Shown piece after piece: positions 18,346 through 27,422 of a stretch of DNA of 64,000 nt (position 1 is its first letter; every line of letters begins with the position of its first letter). The notes beneath the pieces were generated by a model. The model ran no database searches, was not told the DNA's origin, and saw nothing but the letters and a program-made list of their open reading frames with translations. The translations under genes were made by a program, and so were the position numbers. Source of the DNA: Ensifer oleiphilus (GTDB lineage: Bacteria; Pseudomonadota; Alphaproteobacteria; Rhizobiales; Rhizobiaceae); the NCBI RefSeq assembly GCF_013371465.1, contig NZ_JABWDU010000012.1:62001-126000 (forward strand). The letters are read 5' to 3'.

Positions 18346-19644
18346 TCACGGTGTCAGCAACGGTTCGGCTGGCATGACGACGCGGTTCGAGCTGCCGTCG
18401 GCAAGCAGGCGAAGCATCTCCGACACCGCGGCTTCCCGTTGCGGGTCTCGGCCGGCGGCATAGGCAAGCGGTAGGTCGACAGGAATGTCCGGCGCTATTC
18501 CGTTTCCTTCCAGTCGAACATTGTCGTCGATGACCGCATCCGAGACGGCAATTTCCAGCAGGCTGTCGTCGGGCAGGATGTAGGCACGGCCTGCCAGCAG
18601 GGCGCCAGCGGTGCGCTGGCCGACAAGCGGAATGCCATTGATCCGCAATGCATAGGCAAAAAGCTCAAGGCCACTGCGCGTTCCCTCGTCGATCAATGCA
18701 ACCACCGGACCGCGCCAGCGAACATTCGCAAGCGTCGGCTGCCCATGCCGCGGGATCAACCGGAACGATGGCGTGTCGCCGACGAAGAGTTCGGCCGCGT
18801 CCGCTGCACCGCCGCCCCAGCGTCCGCGAAGATCCACAATCACACCGTCGACACCGCTCAGGCGGCCGTCGTAAAGCTCGCGCGCGACAACATCCAGCCC
18901 GTCGCGCGTCGACAGTGTCCAGAAGCGGACATAGCCGATCTTTCTCCCGCCGTGTTCGATCACGGCGATACTGTTCGCTATCGCCTTCGCCAATGTTGGC
19001 AGCGGCGGCAGCCGTTCGACAGCAACTTTGACAGTTACTGGAGCCCCGTCGGCCTTGCGGCGCAGCCGGATGCCGACCGACTGTCCGACCTTTCCCTCAA
19101 AGGAGGCGATCTCCCGATAGGGCAAGTCATCAACGGAAAGGATCTCATCGCCCATCAGCACTCCCGCCGTTGCGGCCGGAGAACCATCATAGACATCGCT
19201 CACGAACCGTCTGTCGCCTATCGTTTGCGTGACCAAGCCGATGCCGGGATAAGTGACGTCTCCTTCGGGGGGGAACAGCCGCCGCAGGTCGTTGCGGATT
19301 GCGAAGCGAAAGATGTCGCTCAGCTCGAAATAGGCGATCGTGTCCGGTTTGAAGCGGCCGTTGTGTGAGGCCCGCAGGCTTGCAATTGTTGCGTCGATGG
19401 CTGCATCCACGCGAGCGGTCGAGCCGCGTTGGGGCAGTGTCTGTCCCACGTCTTCGATTTCTTTCTTCGCAGTTTCGTTGAAGCGGTCCAGTCCGGTTTC
19501 GTCGTGAAACTCGGAGTTCACCAGCGCGATGACGCGGTCGAACACCGGGTCGCCGGATCGTGGCAACTCGGCCGCCGGTGCGCCTGCAGGCATGAGCATC
19601 AGCAGCAGCGCAGTTAGCAACACTCTGGATAACGCGACATGCAT
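18346..19644 (-). CDS. Secreted S41-family peptidase with PDZ domain
   Basis: 432 residues with a signal peptide (LLTALLLMLMPAGAPA, cut near residue 25). A PDZ-like domain lies at about 130-195 (GDRRFVSDVYDGSPAATAG, MGDEILSVDDL), followed by the tail-specific protease core (KIGYVRFWTL; GVDGVIVDLRGRWGGG). The nucleophile serine is expected in LIDEGTRSGLELFA. The lysine of classical C-terminal processing proteases is not at the usual place (GQRTAGALLAG), as in the tricorn-type branch. Probably periplasmic or lipid-anchored protein turnover. Convergent with the decarboxylase gene, 34 bases apart. Confidence 0.8.
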   Translation of the reverse strand: MHVALSRVLLTALLLMLMPAGAPAAELPRSGDPVFDRVIALVNSEFHDETGLDRFNETAKKEIEDVGQTLPQRGSTARVDAAIDATIASLRASHNGRFKPDTIAYFELSDIFRFAIRNDLRRLFPPEGDVTYPGIGLVTQTIGDRRFVSDVYDGSPAATAGVLMGDEILSVDDLPYREIASFEGKVGQSVGIRLRRKADGAPVTVKVAVERLPPLPTLAKAIANSIAVIEHGGRKIGYVRFWTLSTRDGLDVVARELYDGRLSGVDGVIVDLRGRWGGGAADAAELFVGDTPSFRLIPRHGQPTLANVRWRGPVVALIDEGTRSGLELFAYALRINGIPLVGQRTAGALLAGRAYILPDDSLLEIAVSDAVIDDNVRLEGNGIAPDIPVDLPLAYAAGRDPQREAAVSEMLRLLADGSSNRVVMPAEPLLTP

Positions 19645-19830
19645 CGACGATCTCTCGCTTGATTTGCGCCCATTATGGAGCGAAGCGCGGCGGAGGCGAG
19701 GCGTCGCGACGCAAAATTGCGTGATCGCCCGGTGTCGGCGCGTGACAGGCAGGCCTGGCGGTTCGCCTGCGACAAGCTGCGCTCGGTTGGTCGTTTGAGA
19801 ATGCTAATGTCGCTGGGCGGGCAAGCACGG

Positions 19831-20727
19831 TTAGAAACCTGCTTGCCGAAGTTCGCCCGCGAGAAATTCGGTGAAGAGCTTCACCTTGGGCAGAAGCAGG
19901 CGGTTGGTGGGATAGACCGCGAAGATGCTGCGCCGGGCAAGCTTGTGCTGCGGCAGGATCCGCAGGAGTTTGCCGTTGTCGAGCAGCGGCTTGGCGATAA
20001 AGGATGGCAGGACGCCGATGCCGATGCCGGACTGGATCATCTCGCACAACATCAGGCTGTTGTCGGCAACGAAGCGTGCGGGCAAATCTATGGTCGTGGC
20101 GCCGTCAGGACCTTCCAGCACCCAGCTACCGGGTTGGTCGGCGAGGCGGTAGGCCAGGCAATGATGGTCCTTCAGATCGCCGACAACTGTTGGTGTGCCG
20201 CTAGCCGAAAGGTAGGCGGGTGCCGCGCAGACGAATTGTTCGACGTCGCCCATCCGCTTGGCGATCAGCGATGAATCCGTGAGTGTTGCGCGCACGCGAA
20301 TAGAGACGTCGAACCCCTCCGAGACGACGTCGAGCAGGTGATCGTCAAGCGTCATGTCAACCTTCAGTTTCGGATGATGCATCATGAAGCGGGCAAGCAT
20401 CGGCGCCAGAACGGTCAGTCCGAAGGACAAGGGTGCATTGATACGAAGCCGGCCATTGATTTCGCCGGCTTCCCCGGACGTCGTGCGCTCGAGGTGGTCG
20501 AGTTCGTCGAGTAGCCTGCAACATTCCGCGAAGTAGCTGCGCCCGTTCTCCGAAAGGCTCATGCGTCGCGTTGTGCGCACAATCAGCACGGTGCCCAGAC
20601 GCGCCTCAAGCTGCCGGATCTGCTTGCTGATCGACGCATTTGATTGTCCCAGCTCTTCAGCAGCCTTGCTGAAGCTCTGCAACTCGACGACGCGACGAAA
20701 GGAGCGCATGGCGGCCAAGAGATCCAT
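19831..20727 (-). CDS. LysR-family transcriptional regulator
   Basis: 298 residues. N-terminal winged helix-turn-helix (SFSKAAEELGQSNASISKQI at about 18-37) and a substrate-binding domain with the usual ADNSLMLCEMIQSGIGIGVLP segment near 220-240. Divergent from the cyclase gene at 20843 with 115 bases between. LysR proteins commonly activate such a neighbour in response to a pathway compound, so the cyclase is the likely target. No clear T-N11-A box could be singled out by eye. Confidence 0.88.
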   Translation of the reverse strand: MDLLAAMRSFRRVVELQSFSKAAEELGQSNASISKQIRQLEARLGTVLIVRTTRRMSLSENGRSYFAECCRLLDELDHLERTTSGEAGEINGRLRINAPLSFGLTVLAPMLARFMMHHPKLKVDMTLDDHLLDVVSEGFDVSIRVRATLTDSSLIAKRMGDVEQFVCAAPAYLSASGTPTVVGDLKDHHCLAYRLADQPGSWVLEGPDGATTIDLPARFVADNSLMLCEMIQSGIGIGVLPSFIAKPLLDNGKLLRILPQHKLARRSIFAVYPTNRLLLPKVKLFTEFLAGELRQAGF

Positions 20728-20842
20728 ATTTTCTCCAGCGTGAATTATCTTTTCAACATATGACCGATTATTCGCATGAAAGCTACCAATAGGATGAACT
20801 CAGCTTCCCGATATCGAGGAAAGCGAGAAGAAGGAGTTCATC

Positions 20843-21829
20843 ATGTTCGACACCACCATCATCAACCGCGCTTTGGCTGCCTCCCTCATCGCCGGTCTCC
20901 TTGGCAGCTCGGCCATCGCGCAGGAAGTGGGCAAGAGCCCCTGGGGCCCGAAGGACGAAATCGGGCGCCTCAATCTGATCACACCTCAATCCCGCGCCGC
21001 GATTCTGGGGCGGATCGACGGCGGCAGGTCGTACGATCTCGCGGTCGAGTATTTCATCGGCATGCCAAGCTGGGAGGCGGCGGGCGACCCGCCATACCAG
21101 ATGTGGATGACCCACACGCCGCATGGCACCGCGGTTTCCGATCCGATGAAAGTCGGCAAGGAAATGAACGATCACGTCAGCTACACCGGCTCGGCCGTGT
21201 CGATGTATGCCCATATGGGAACACATATCGATGCGCTGAACCACTTCGGTTTGAACGGCAAGATTTGGAACGGCTACGCTGCAATCGATCACCTGGGCGA
21301 TCAGGGCTGGACCGTGACAGGCGCCGAAAAGCTGCCACCGATCATCGCACGTGGCGTCATGATCGATGTCGCGGCAGCCAAGGGCATGCAGATGCTTCCG
21401 GACAATTACCGGGTAACACGTAAGGACCTGCAGGAGGCGCTCGACGCCCAAGGTGCGACACTGCAACAGGGTGATGTGGTTTTGATCCGCACCGGGCGCA
21501 TGCAGCATTACGAGAACGCATCCGCCTACATGAGCAATCCTCCGGGCCTGAGCATCGACGCGGCTAAATTCCTGGTCGAAGTCGGCGGTGCGATGGTTGT
21601 GGGCGCCGACAATCTCAGCTTCGAGGCGTTTCCTGCCGAAACGGAGAACAACTACGTTCCGGTGCACACGTACCTGCTCGCGCAACAGGGCGCGCCGATC
21701 ATCGAGCTCGTCAACCTGGAAGGACTGTCGAAAGATCGGGTCTACGAGTTCGCATTTGTCGGCGCTTCGTTGAAGTTCCGCGGAGCCGATGCGGCGCCGA
21801 TCCGTCCCGTGGCCTTGCCGCTACGATAG
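20843..21829 (+). CDS. Exported cyclase-family (kynurenine formamidase-like) metal hydrolase
   Basis: 328 residues. The N-terminus (RALAASLIAGLLGSSAIAQE) is a signal peptide, so the enzyme should act in the periplasm. The family motif HxGTHxDAxxH appears as HMGTHIDALNHFG near residue 128, which binds the metal in kynurenine formamidases and in related plant-type cyclases; GRMQHYEN and a PGLSIDAAKFL block follow. Most bacterial formamidases are ~210 residues and cytosolic, so this is a longer exported relative whose substrate (an amide or lactone) is unknown. Ribosome site GAAGGAG precedes the ATG. Confidence 0.82.
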   Translation: MFDTTIINRALAASLIAGLLGSSAIAQEVGKSPWGPKDEIGRLNLITPQSRAAILGRIDGGRSYDLAVEYFIGMPSWEAAGDPPYQMWMTHTPHGTAVSDPMKVGKEMNDHVSYTGSAVSMYAHMGTHIDALNHFGLNGKIWNGYAAIDHLGDQGWTVTGAEKLPPIIARGVMIDVAAAKGMQMLPDNYRVTRKDLQEALDAQGATLQQGDVVLIRTGRMQHYENASAYMSNPPGLSIDAAKFLVEVGGAMVVGADNLSFEAFPAETENNYVPVHTYLLAQQGAPIIELVNLEGLSKDRVYEFAFVGASLKFRGADAAPIRPVALPLR

Positions 21830-22107
21830 GGCCGGATGGCCGCCCACAGGAATAATATATTGAGACGCCGTGCCAACAGCGTGCGGCGCTCTTTCCACTC
21901 TTCAAGTCGCACGTCGAAGACCTTGATCCTTTTGCCTTTCGGCAGGCAGCGCCTGAGTGAGGCGCTCGCCAAATTTGCCACGGTAGAAGGCTGTTACCGC
22001 CACCTCTTGCCCATCACCGTCGTCCTCCAATCCTGCCACGAATGTCCTTTGCGCAACCAAAAGCGGCAGTTCAGGCTTGGCTTTGGGCTGACAGCGGCTG
22101 GTGTCAG

Positions 22108-22431
22108 TTACCGGCGCCTTCCGTGAGAAATCTCTACGATCTTGACGCCAATGGCGGTCTTGGACTCGTCGAAAACGATCTCGCCCCGGCCAATGACCGT
22201 GCCGTTGACCTTGAGGTCCACCGGGTCTCCAAAATTGGTGTCGAGATCGATGTGATCGTCGCGATGCAGCTTGGAAAGCTGCGCCACAGTCAATCGCGTC
22301 CGACCGAGGACGGCCTCAATGACGAGGGGGATGCCCTGGACGGCATACTCGCCGATCGGGGCGCTCTCTTGCGGGATAGGGGCATGCTCGATCTCCGGCA
22401 AGCCATTGTACAACGTTTCGTTCATCATCAT
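22108..22431 (-). CDS. FliN/SpoA-domain flagellar motor switch-like protein (orphan)
   Basis: 107 residues. The C-terminal ~75 residues are a SpoA domain: LVIEAVLGRTRLTVAQLSKL, then DPVDLKVNGTVIGRGEIVFDE and GVKIVEI, the core shared by FliN, the end of FliM and type III secretion C-ring proteins. FliN normally sits in a flagellar operon, but here no flagellar or type III gene is recognisable within the window. It may be a second FliN copy or part of a small envelope complex with the membrane protein encoded upstream on the same strand. Confidence 0.78.
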   Translation of the reverse strand: MMMNETLYNGLPEIEHAPIPQESAPIGEYAVQGIPLVIEAVLGRTRLTVAQLSKLHRDDHIDLDTNFGDPVDLKVNGTVIGRGEIVFDESKTAIGVKIVEISHGRRR

Positions 22432-22586
22432 GCACCACCCAAAAACACTGGTTTACAAGTCATTAACGAAAGGGTTGCGCCAGTTCGCCATGACAGGCAA
22501 TGGCGCCGGGGAGGGCAGGACCCGTGCGTCTTATGCGAGCGTTAACGTTCCATTAACATCCACAGAGCCCGCACCTGAGGCGCCTC

Positions 22587-22943
22587 CTACAGTGTCATTG
22601 CGGACCAACTTCCTTCCTGTTTTTCGAACCCGATCGCTCGACTGCCATCCGGCAGCTTGTCACCGAGTCGCACGACATAGACATAACCGCCATAGACCAT
22701 CAGCCCGCGATCACCGTCGCTAAATACAATCTCGAACTTCGGGGGCGCTGCGGCAACCGTGCCTTTTGAAGGGGCGGCCTCAGACGGGAATTCCACAGCG
22801 GGTTCGCTCCAGGGCAAGCCTGGGGGAGGTGCCAGGTAGAGTATCGCTGCCATGGCCGAAACTGCACAAATGGAAAGCGCCGCTATTTGTGGATTGAACC
22901 CAACTGACCCTGTTGTATTCGGCTGAAACGTCGCGGTGGCCAA
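22587..22943 (-). CDS. Small membrane-anchored protein, GspC/PilP-like periplasmic domain
   Basis: 118 residues. TTG start with a perfect AGGAGG eight bases before it, which decides the start. One membrane helix at about 20-40 (AALSICAVSAMAAILYLAP), a proline/alanine linker, then a short beta domain FEIVFSDGDRGLMVYGGYVYVVRLGDKLP..., which resembles the periplasmic domains of GspC and PilP type secretion and pilus proteins (family match uncertain). Same strand and 155 bases upstream of the FliN-like gene. Confidence 0.55.
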   Translation of the reverse strand: MATATFQPNTTGSVGFNPQIAALSICAVSAMAAILYLAPPPGLPWSEPAVEFPSEAAPSKGTVAAAPPKFEIVFSDGDRGLMVYGGYVYVVRLGDKLPDGSRAIGFEKQEGSWSAMTL

Positions 22944-23310
22944 TATAAACTCCTCCTGTAACTTATGTGGTGACTAACCCGATCTGGGCACGCGATATCG
23001 TTGCGAGGTTGGCGCCTCTCAATTCACGGCAGGGCAACAGATTGACCTCGGAAATTCGCTTCATCTCGCGAATCGGAGCTTTGGGTGCTTGCTTCGAAAC
23101 ATTCCATTCAGACTTTCGAAGGACAATGTGATGGTGGCGGTTTCCACATCTTTCGATTGCTCGCTTGATGCGATCACACTCGACGGCTTGGGCCGGCCTT
23201 CGCATCTTGCAAGACTTTGGTCCTACATCGGATACGACTTCAGTCCGCTTTGACACCAACCTGCTTGTTGCGCACGCTGAGTAGGCGCGTGTTGGACAGG
23301 TGTCGCGGAA
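22944..23310. other. 367-base region with one doubtful minus-strand open frame
   Basis: The only long frame (22963-23259, minus, 98 codons) has a basic, cysteine-scattered composition, no recognisable domain and no good ribosome site. I do not support it as a gene. Nothing else stands out. Confidence 0.4.
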
Positions 23311-23577
23311 ATGACGGTCAAGAAATCTCTATGCCGACTTCCTTCTAAGCTGGACAAGCAAGGACCGGCGATTAGAACGCACGCTCTTGAGGCGGTTCTC
23401 GAACTTTGCCATGCCTACAACCTGGCGGTGGTAGATCTTCATAATTTGCAGGTGGAAAAAAACCCGCGAAAAGAGGCGATCGGGAAGTTGGAAGGTCTGT
23501 GTCGAGACATTGAAGCGCAGATCATGTCATGTGACGAGAGGGTGGTTCCCGACGGCAAAGCGGAAGTTTCGAACTGA
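23311..23577 (+). CDS. Hypothetical protein, 88 residues
   Basis: Not recognised. A soluble, mostly helical sequence (HALEAVLELCHAYNLAVVDLH; EAIGKLEGLCRDIEAQIMSC) without signal peptide or membrane segment. The regular helix pattern and balanced charge favour a real small protein over chance, but no strong ribosome site is visible before the ATG. Confidence 0.4.
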   Translation: MTVKKSLCRLPSKLDKQGPAIRTHALEAVLELCHAYNLAVVDLHNLQVEKNPRKEAIGKLEGLCRDIEAQIMSCDERVVPDGKAEVSN

Positions 23578-23765
23578 TATCCTGCCACAATTCGTATGCC
23601 GGTGCTCCGGCACATTCACTTCAGCGATCCGGCGCTGTCATGTGAGTTTGTCGATCCTGTTGTTTCGATCGGGCTTCAACAATAGACGGCCGGTTTCGAT
23701 TGGGAGTATGCCCAATCACGACAACCTGTATAAGCCCGGTTGAAAGTCTGATCTGAGGAAGTGCC

Positions 23766-24236
23766 ATGCATACGCGTCGGAAGTTTCTTGCCGCATTCTG
23801 CTCGACGGCCGTTTGTCTGTCTGCTGTTGCCTTTCCTTATACGCTCGACCCTGGAGGTCAACGCCTTCAGCTTGTTCCACAGGAGGCCTTCGCCAAGAGC
23901 GGGGACAACAACGGCAACGGCGGTGGCAACGGCAACAGTGGTGGCAACGGCAACGGCGGCGGAAATGGTGGAGGCAATAGCGGAGGAAATGGAGGGGGCA
24001 AATCCGGAAATGAAAAATCGAGCGGCGGCAATGCTCGCGGCAGTTCGACGGGCGCCGGGGATGGGGGGGCAGCTCTCGGCCGCGATACCACCAGGATTGG
24101 CGTGCGTCATGCCGATGGCATGAGCGAGGAGATCCGTGACGGCCGCTACATCATGAAAGATGCACGTGGGCGCATGATCATCAACCGGAGGGCGACACTG
24201 GCCGACATGAAGCGAATTAAGTCCCTCACTCAGTGA
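23766..24236 (+). CDS. Secreted glycine/asparagine-rich protein
   Basis: 156 residues: basic N-terminus and signal peptide ([20 protein letters not shown]), cleavage probably near AFA-KSG, then about 55 residues of GN/GGN repeats, then a C-terminal folded-looking part ([30 protein letters not shown]). It is organised like the protein encoded at 26548, which also begins its low-complexity part after AFAK. Its end overlaps the end of the convergent response-regulator gene by 11 bases. Role unknown; an envelope or extracellular-matrix function is inferred. Confidence 0.7.
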   Translation: MHTRRKFLAAFCSTAVCLSAVAFPYTLDPGGQRLQLVPQEAFAKSGDNNGNGGGNGNSGGNGNGGGNGGGNSGGNGGGKSGNEKSSGGNARGSSTGAGDGGAALGRDTTRIGVRHADGMSEEIRDGRYIMKDARGRMIINRRATLADMKRIKSLTQ

Positions 24237-24882
24237 GAGGGCGCCAATCGGCAGCGTCGCGCAGTAGCATGGCGGCCTCAGTCCGGTTCGTTACACCAAG
24301 TTTGGCCATGATCTGCGTCATATGGTGCTTTACGGTTTTCTCCTGAAGGTCGAGCTTCCGAGCGACGTGCTTGTTGCTCATGCCCGCGGCTACCAGCTGC
24401 AGCACTTCGTGTTCACGCGCGGTAAGGCTGGCGACCAGGGTCGTTAGGCTTGTTGTCCCTCGTGCGCGGTTGGATAGGAGTTTGGCTGAGAGCGCGGGAG
24501 TGACATAGCTTTCGTCCGCGGCAACGCTGCGAATGATTTCTGCCAGCGCTCGACCGCCTACACCCTTCAGGACATATCCGAGCGCGCCTCGGTCAAGGGC
24601 CGCGGTGACATCTTCGCTGGTTTCGGAAACGGTCAGCATGATAATCTTTTGCGATGGCGACAACTCGAGGATTGGCAGGATCGCGTTCAAACCGCCCCCA
24701 GGCATCGAGATGTCCAGAAGCAAGACGTCGGGACGCAGGTTTTCGGCAATGAGCAAGGCTTCGTCCCTAGAACTCCCCTCGGCAACGATCTCGAAGCCGC
24801 CGATCTCCAGCAGACTTCTCGTTACGCCTTCTCGAAACAAGGGATGGTCGTCGACGACGGCCACGCGTATCACTGTCGTCAT
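24226..24882 (-). CDS. Response regulator, NarL/FixJ family
   Basis: 218 residues. Receiver domain with acidic pair Asp11/Asp12, phospho-acceptor Asp57 in [10 protein letters not shown], and the conserved Thr and Lys ([16 protein letters not shown]). C-terminal LuxR-type helix-turn-helix [20 protein letters not shown], then [16 protein letters not shown]. The start codon overlaps the histidine-kinase stop (ATGA), so this is a cognate pair. Targets are not known; the two flanking glycine-rich genes are candidates. Confidence 0.92.
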   Translation of the reverse strand: MTTVIRVAVVDDHPLFREGVTRSLLEIGGFEIVAEGSSRDEALLIAENLRPDVLLLDISMPGGGLNAILPILELSPSQKIIMLTVSETSEDVTAALDRGALGYVLKGVGGRALAEIIRSVAADESYVTPALSAKLLSNRARGTTSLTTLVASLTAREHEVLQLVAAGMSNKHVARKLDLQEKTVKHHMTQIMAKLGVTNRTEAAMLLRDAADWRPLTE

Positions 24883-26273
24883 GCCGCTTTTGTCTCCTGA
24901 GTGCTGATTGTCATCCGAACGATGGTGCCGGAGGCAGAGATCATAATCTCAAAGGTTCCGCCCAAGCTCTCGATGCGCTCTCTCAGTCCCTCAAGACCAA
25001 GGCCGGTTGGCTCCACGCGATCCGGGTCGAAGCCGGGTCCATTGTCCCCGACTTCGATCGTCACGCAGTCACCCGTCACTGATTGTGAGACACGTTGTCC
25101 TGCGCCTCCGGCATGACGATAGGCGTTGTTGAGAGCTTCCTGTACGAACCGGTATATGCAGATCTTTGCCGAAAGTGAGATATCAGCCGGTGGATCGACA
25201 ATCGACAGTTCCACCATCGTCCCCGTTCGCTGTTGATGAGCGTGAACCACCCGATTCAAGATCTCGGGCAGGGTCGCGGTCTCGATCTGCGGCAGGACGA
25301 GGCCGCTGCAGATCGTCCGGATCTCCTGCATCGCTTCATCGAGACTTTCCTTGATTTCGCCTATGACGCGCTCGCGTGCGGCGCGTACTGATTTTGGGTT
25401 GGTGAAAGCGTCGCTGTCGAGCCGCAGGGAAGCGAAGGCCAGCAGTTGAGCCGGCCCGTCGTGCAGATCAGCGCCGATGCGACGCAGATGGCTTTCGTTG
25501 AGCGCAGTCGTGCGTTGTGAGGCGCGCTGCAGTCTCACGCGCAACCCTTCGTTCTGCTCAAGCAAGGTCGAAAGCTCAGCGATCCGCTCCTTGAGCGCGT
25601 GGCGCTGGCTTTCGATCGTCCGGCTGCCTCGCAGCACGATCGCTGAGAGGACCACGAAAAAGGCGAGAGTAAATGCTGCGACAGCCAGCCAGGTATAGAA
25701 GCGCGCTTGCTGGAGGCCGTGTTGAAAGTCGTAGGAGACTTCATGAAACTCCGAAACGGCGACGACCTCTCCTGACCATGGTTGCAACACCGGGTTATAG
25801 ATCTCAAGGATCGGCATGTCGGCTGGGCGCCTGTCGGGCTGCACCGCAGATTGATCGAACAGTGCCACCATGGTGCCCGAGAATGCGGTCCGAAGTTCGT
25901 CGCTGAGTTCGAGCCGTTTCCCAATCTGCGCGTCGTCGCTTGAATAGAGAACCGTCCCGTCTGCCCGCCACAGGCGGAAGGACAAAAGACGGTCTCCCAG
26001 CGCACCTTGGCCAAGCGTTTCGTCGAGTGCGCGCGCGACTGCACCGTCAAGCACCTGTGTCCGTTGCATATCAGGCAACAGCGGTGCGATCACACTGTCG
26101 ACATAGAGAGCGGTGGTTGCGGCAGAGTTCCGGGTGACTGCCTCCTCGATAAGGCGTGAAACAAACGCACCGACCAGCACCATTGCAGAGACTGCAACCA
26201 GGCCGCCTATCAACAGGAACTGAGTCGCCAGCGAACGGGCGTTCCAATTTTTGATGAGTTGGTTGGCGCGCAA
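24879..26273 (-). CDS. Sensor histidine kinase, NarX/DegS-like (HisKA_3)
   Basis: About 464 residues if translation starts at the TTG at 26273; the frame stays open to another TTG at 26360 without a ribosome site, and a palindrome at 26309-26321 would then lie inside the gene. First membrane helix [20 protein letters not shown], a periplasmic sensor region of ~150 residues, second helix [20 protein letters not shown], coiled coil, then the phosphorylated histidine in [14 protein letters not shown] and an ATPase domain with GDNGPGFD and [12 protein letters not shown]. Senses an unknown periplasmic signal and phosphorylates the regulator encoded next. Confidence 0.87.
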   Translation of the reverse strand: MRANQLIKNWNARSLATQFLLIGGLVAVSAMVLVGAFVSRLIEEAVTRNSAATTALYVDSVIAPLLPDMQRTQVLDGAVARALDETLGQGALGDRLLSFRLWRADGTVLYSSDDAQIGKRLELSDELRTAFSGTMVALFDQSAVQPDRRPADMPILEIYNPVLQPWSGEVVAVSEFHEVSYDFQHGLQQARFYTWLAVAAFTLAFFVVLSAIVLRGSRTIESQRHALKERIAELSTLLEQNEGLRVRLQRASQRTTALNESHLRRIGADLHDGPAQLLAFASLRLDSDAFTNPKSVRAARERVIGEIKESLDEAMQEIRTICSGLVLPQIETATLPEILNRVVHAHQQRTGTMVELSIVDPPADISLSAKICIYRFVQEALNNAYRHAGGAGQRVSQSVTGDCVTIEVGDNGPGFDPDRVEPTGLGLEGLRERIESLGGTFEIMISASGTIVRMTISTQETKAA

Positions 26274-26308
26274 GAGATTTCCCGGATCGACTGCTGGTCG
26301 CCAGCGTC

Positions 26309-26321
26309 GTTGTAGTACAAC
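26309..26321. promoter_or_regulatory. Palindrome upstream of the histidine kinase
   Basis: GTTGTA-G-TACAAC is a perfect inverted repeat of six-base arms in an A+T-rich stretch between the kinase and the divergent glycine-rich gene. Candidate operator; it also argues that the kinase starts downstream of it at 26273. Confidence 0.4.
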
Positions 26322-26547
26322 AAACCGATAATAACCTAAACGCTTGGACTGGCCGGTCAATGCTGCGGACCGGTTCTCACTCTTTCTCGGACCTTTGGCT
26401 GTCTGCCCGACCGGACCAAGGTCCTATGGGCTGCAGCAATGGTCCGGGGGGCATAGCCGCTCACTTTTGCTCAAGATAAGTTCGGCCCATCCACAAGCCC
26501 GGCCTTCGTCAAATCCTGTGCCGCGGCGATTCTAGGAGGAATTTCTT

Positions 26548-27225
26548 ATGGTTTTCAACAAAGCAATCGCTCGTGGCATCGTGGCGCTGAGTTTGGCCGC
26601 AACTCTACCGATAGGCGGGATGGTGGGCACGGCGGGCACTGCCTTTGCCAAGGACGGCCACGGCAACTCGGGTGGCGGTGGAGGTGGTGGGGGCGGCAAC
26701 GGCAACGGAAATGGCGGCAGCCGCGGCGGGGGCTCGGATTCCAACCGTGGGAAATCGGAAGCCGCGCGCGCAAACAACGACTCCCGCTCCAGCAAAGCCA
26801 GCGACAGGTCGACGTTGAAGTCGCTCTTCACACGGGACAAATCACCCGAGACAACAAGAAAACCCGCCAAAGTGGAAAGGCTGGCCAAGGCGCAGCCTCC
26901 CGGCGCCGGCGTCGGCACGCCGGGGCTGCGCTCGCTGAACCGCAACTATCACGCTTACATTTCCTCGAACGATCCGCGAATGACTGCAGTTTCTGCCTAC
27001 GCGATGGCCTATGCTGAGTTCGAAGCGGAGAACGGCGTCGACGCCATCCCAAGTGACCCGGCCCTTAGCGACGAGGCCTTGCGCGATGCGCTAACCGGCT
27101 TCACGAAGGATGGCATCGTTACCGATGAGGTGCTTGACGAAGCCAAGGATATTCTTGGAGTTGGACCCGAGGTTGGCAAGATAGACCAGATCCGCGACAC
27201 GCTTTCTCCCCCGACCGTGGAATGA
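26548..27225 (+). CDS. Secreted glycine-rich protein
   Basis: 225 residues with a clear ribosome site (TAGGAGGAA). Signal peptide to about residue 34 (cleavage near AFA-KDG), a Gly/Asn/Ser-rich low-complexity stretch to about 70, a basic linker, and a C-terminal ~90-residue domain with helical text (MTAVSAYAMAYAEFEAENG; LRDALTGFTKDGIVTDEVL). It shares the export signal and early GN-rich layout with the protein at 23766, while the C-terminal parts differ. Divergent from the two-component system. Function unknown. Confidence 0.72.
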   Translation: MVFNKAIARGIVALSLAATLPIGGMVGTAGTAFAKDGHGNSGGGGGGGGGNGNGNGGSRGGGSDSNRGKSEAARANNDSRSSKASDRSTLKSLFTRDKSPETTRKPAKVERLAKAQPPGAGVGTPGLRSLNRNYHAYISSNDPRMTAVSAYAMAYAEFEAENGVDAIPSDPALSDEALRDALTGFTKDGIVTDEVLDEAKDILGVGPEVGKIDQIRDTLSPPTVE

Positions 27226-27365
27226 CAGGCCGGTTGGTCAACCAGGTAGACCAGGCCGCAGAGCCACTGGTGTTGTGGTCGACAACTTTGGCTCTGCATT
27301 CTCGCTGGCATTGCTGCGGTTTGCCACCTGTCGCCCCGGCGCTCCGTATTTTAGAGAGGCGAACT

Positions 27366-27390
27366 GGAACGATTTCGCCTTTGAATGCTT
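27366..27390 (+). promoter_or_regulatory. Partial EcfG-type stress promoter before the YciF-like gene
   Basis: GGAAC at 27366-27370, 16 bases, then GCTT (EcfG consensus -10 CGTT, two mismatches; it fits the looser GGAAC-N18-TT form). It lies 33 bases before the ATG, a suitable distance. Confidence 0.4.
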
Positions 27391-27422
27391 TCTCTCCTGC
27401 ACACAATCAAGGGAGAACGTTT

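Noticed and set aside
22963-23259. 98-codon minus-strand open frame
   Set aside because: No domain, no ribosome site, composition unlike neighbouring proteins.
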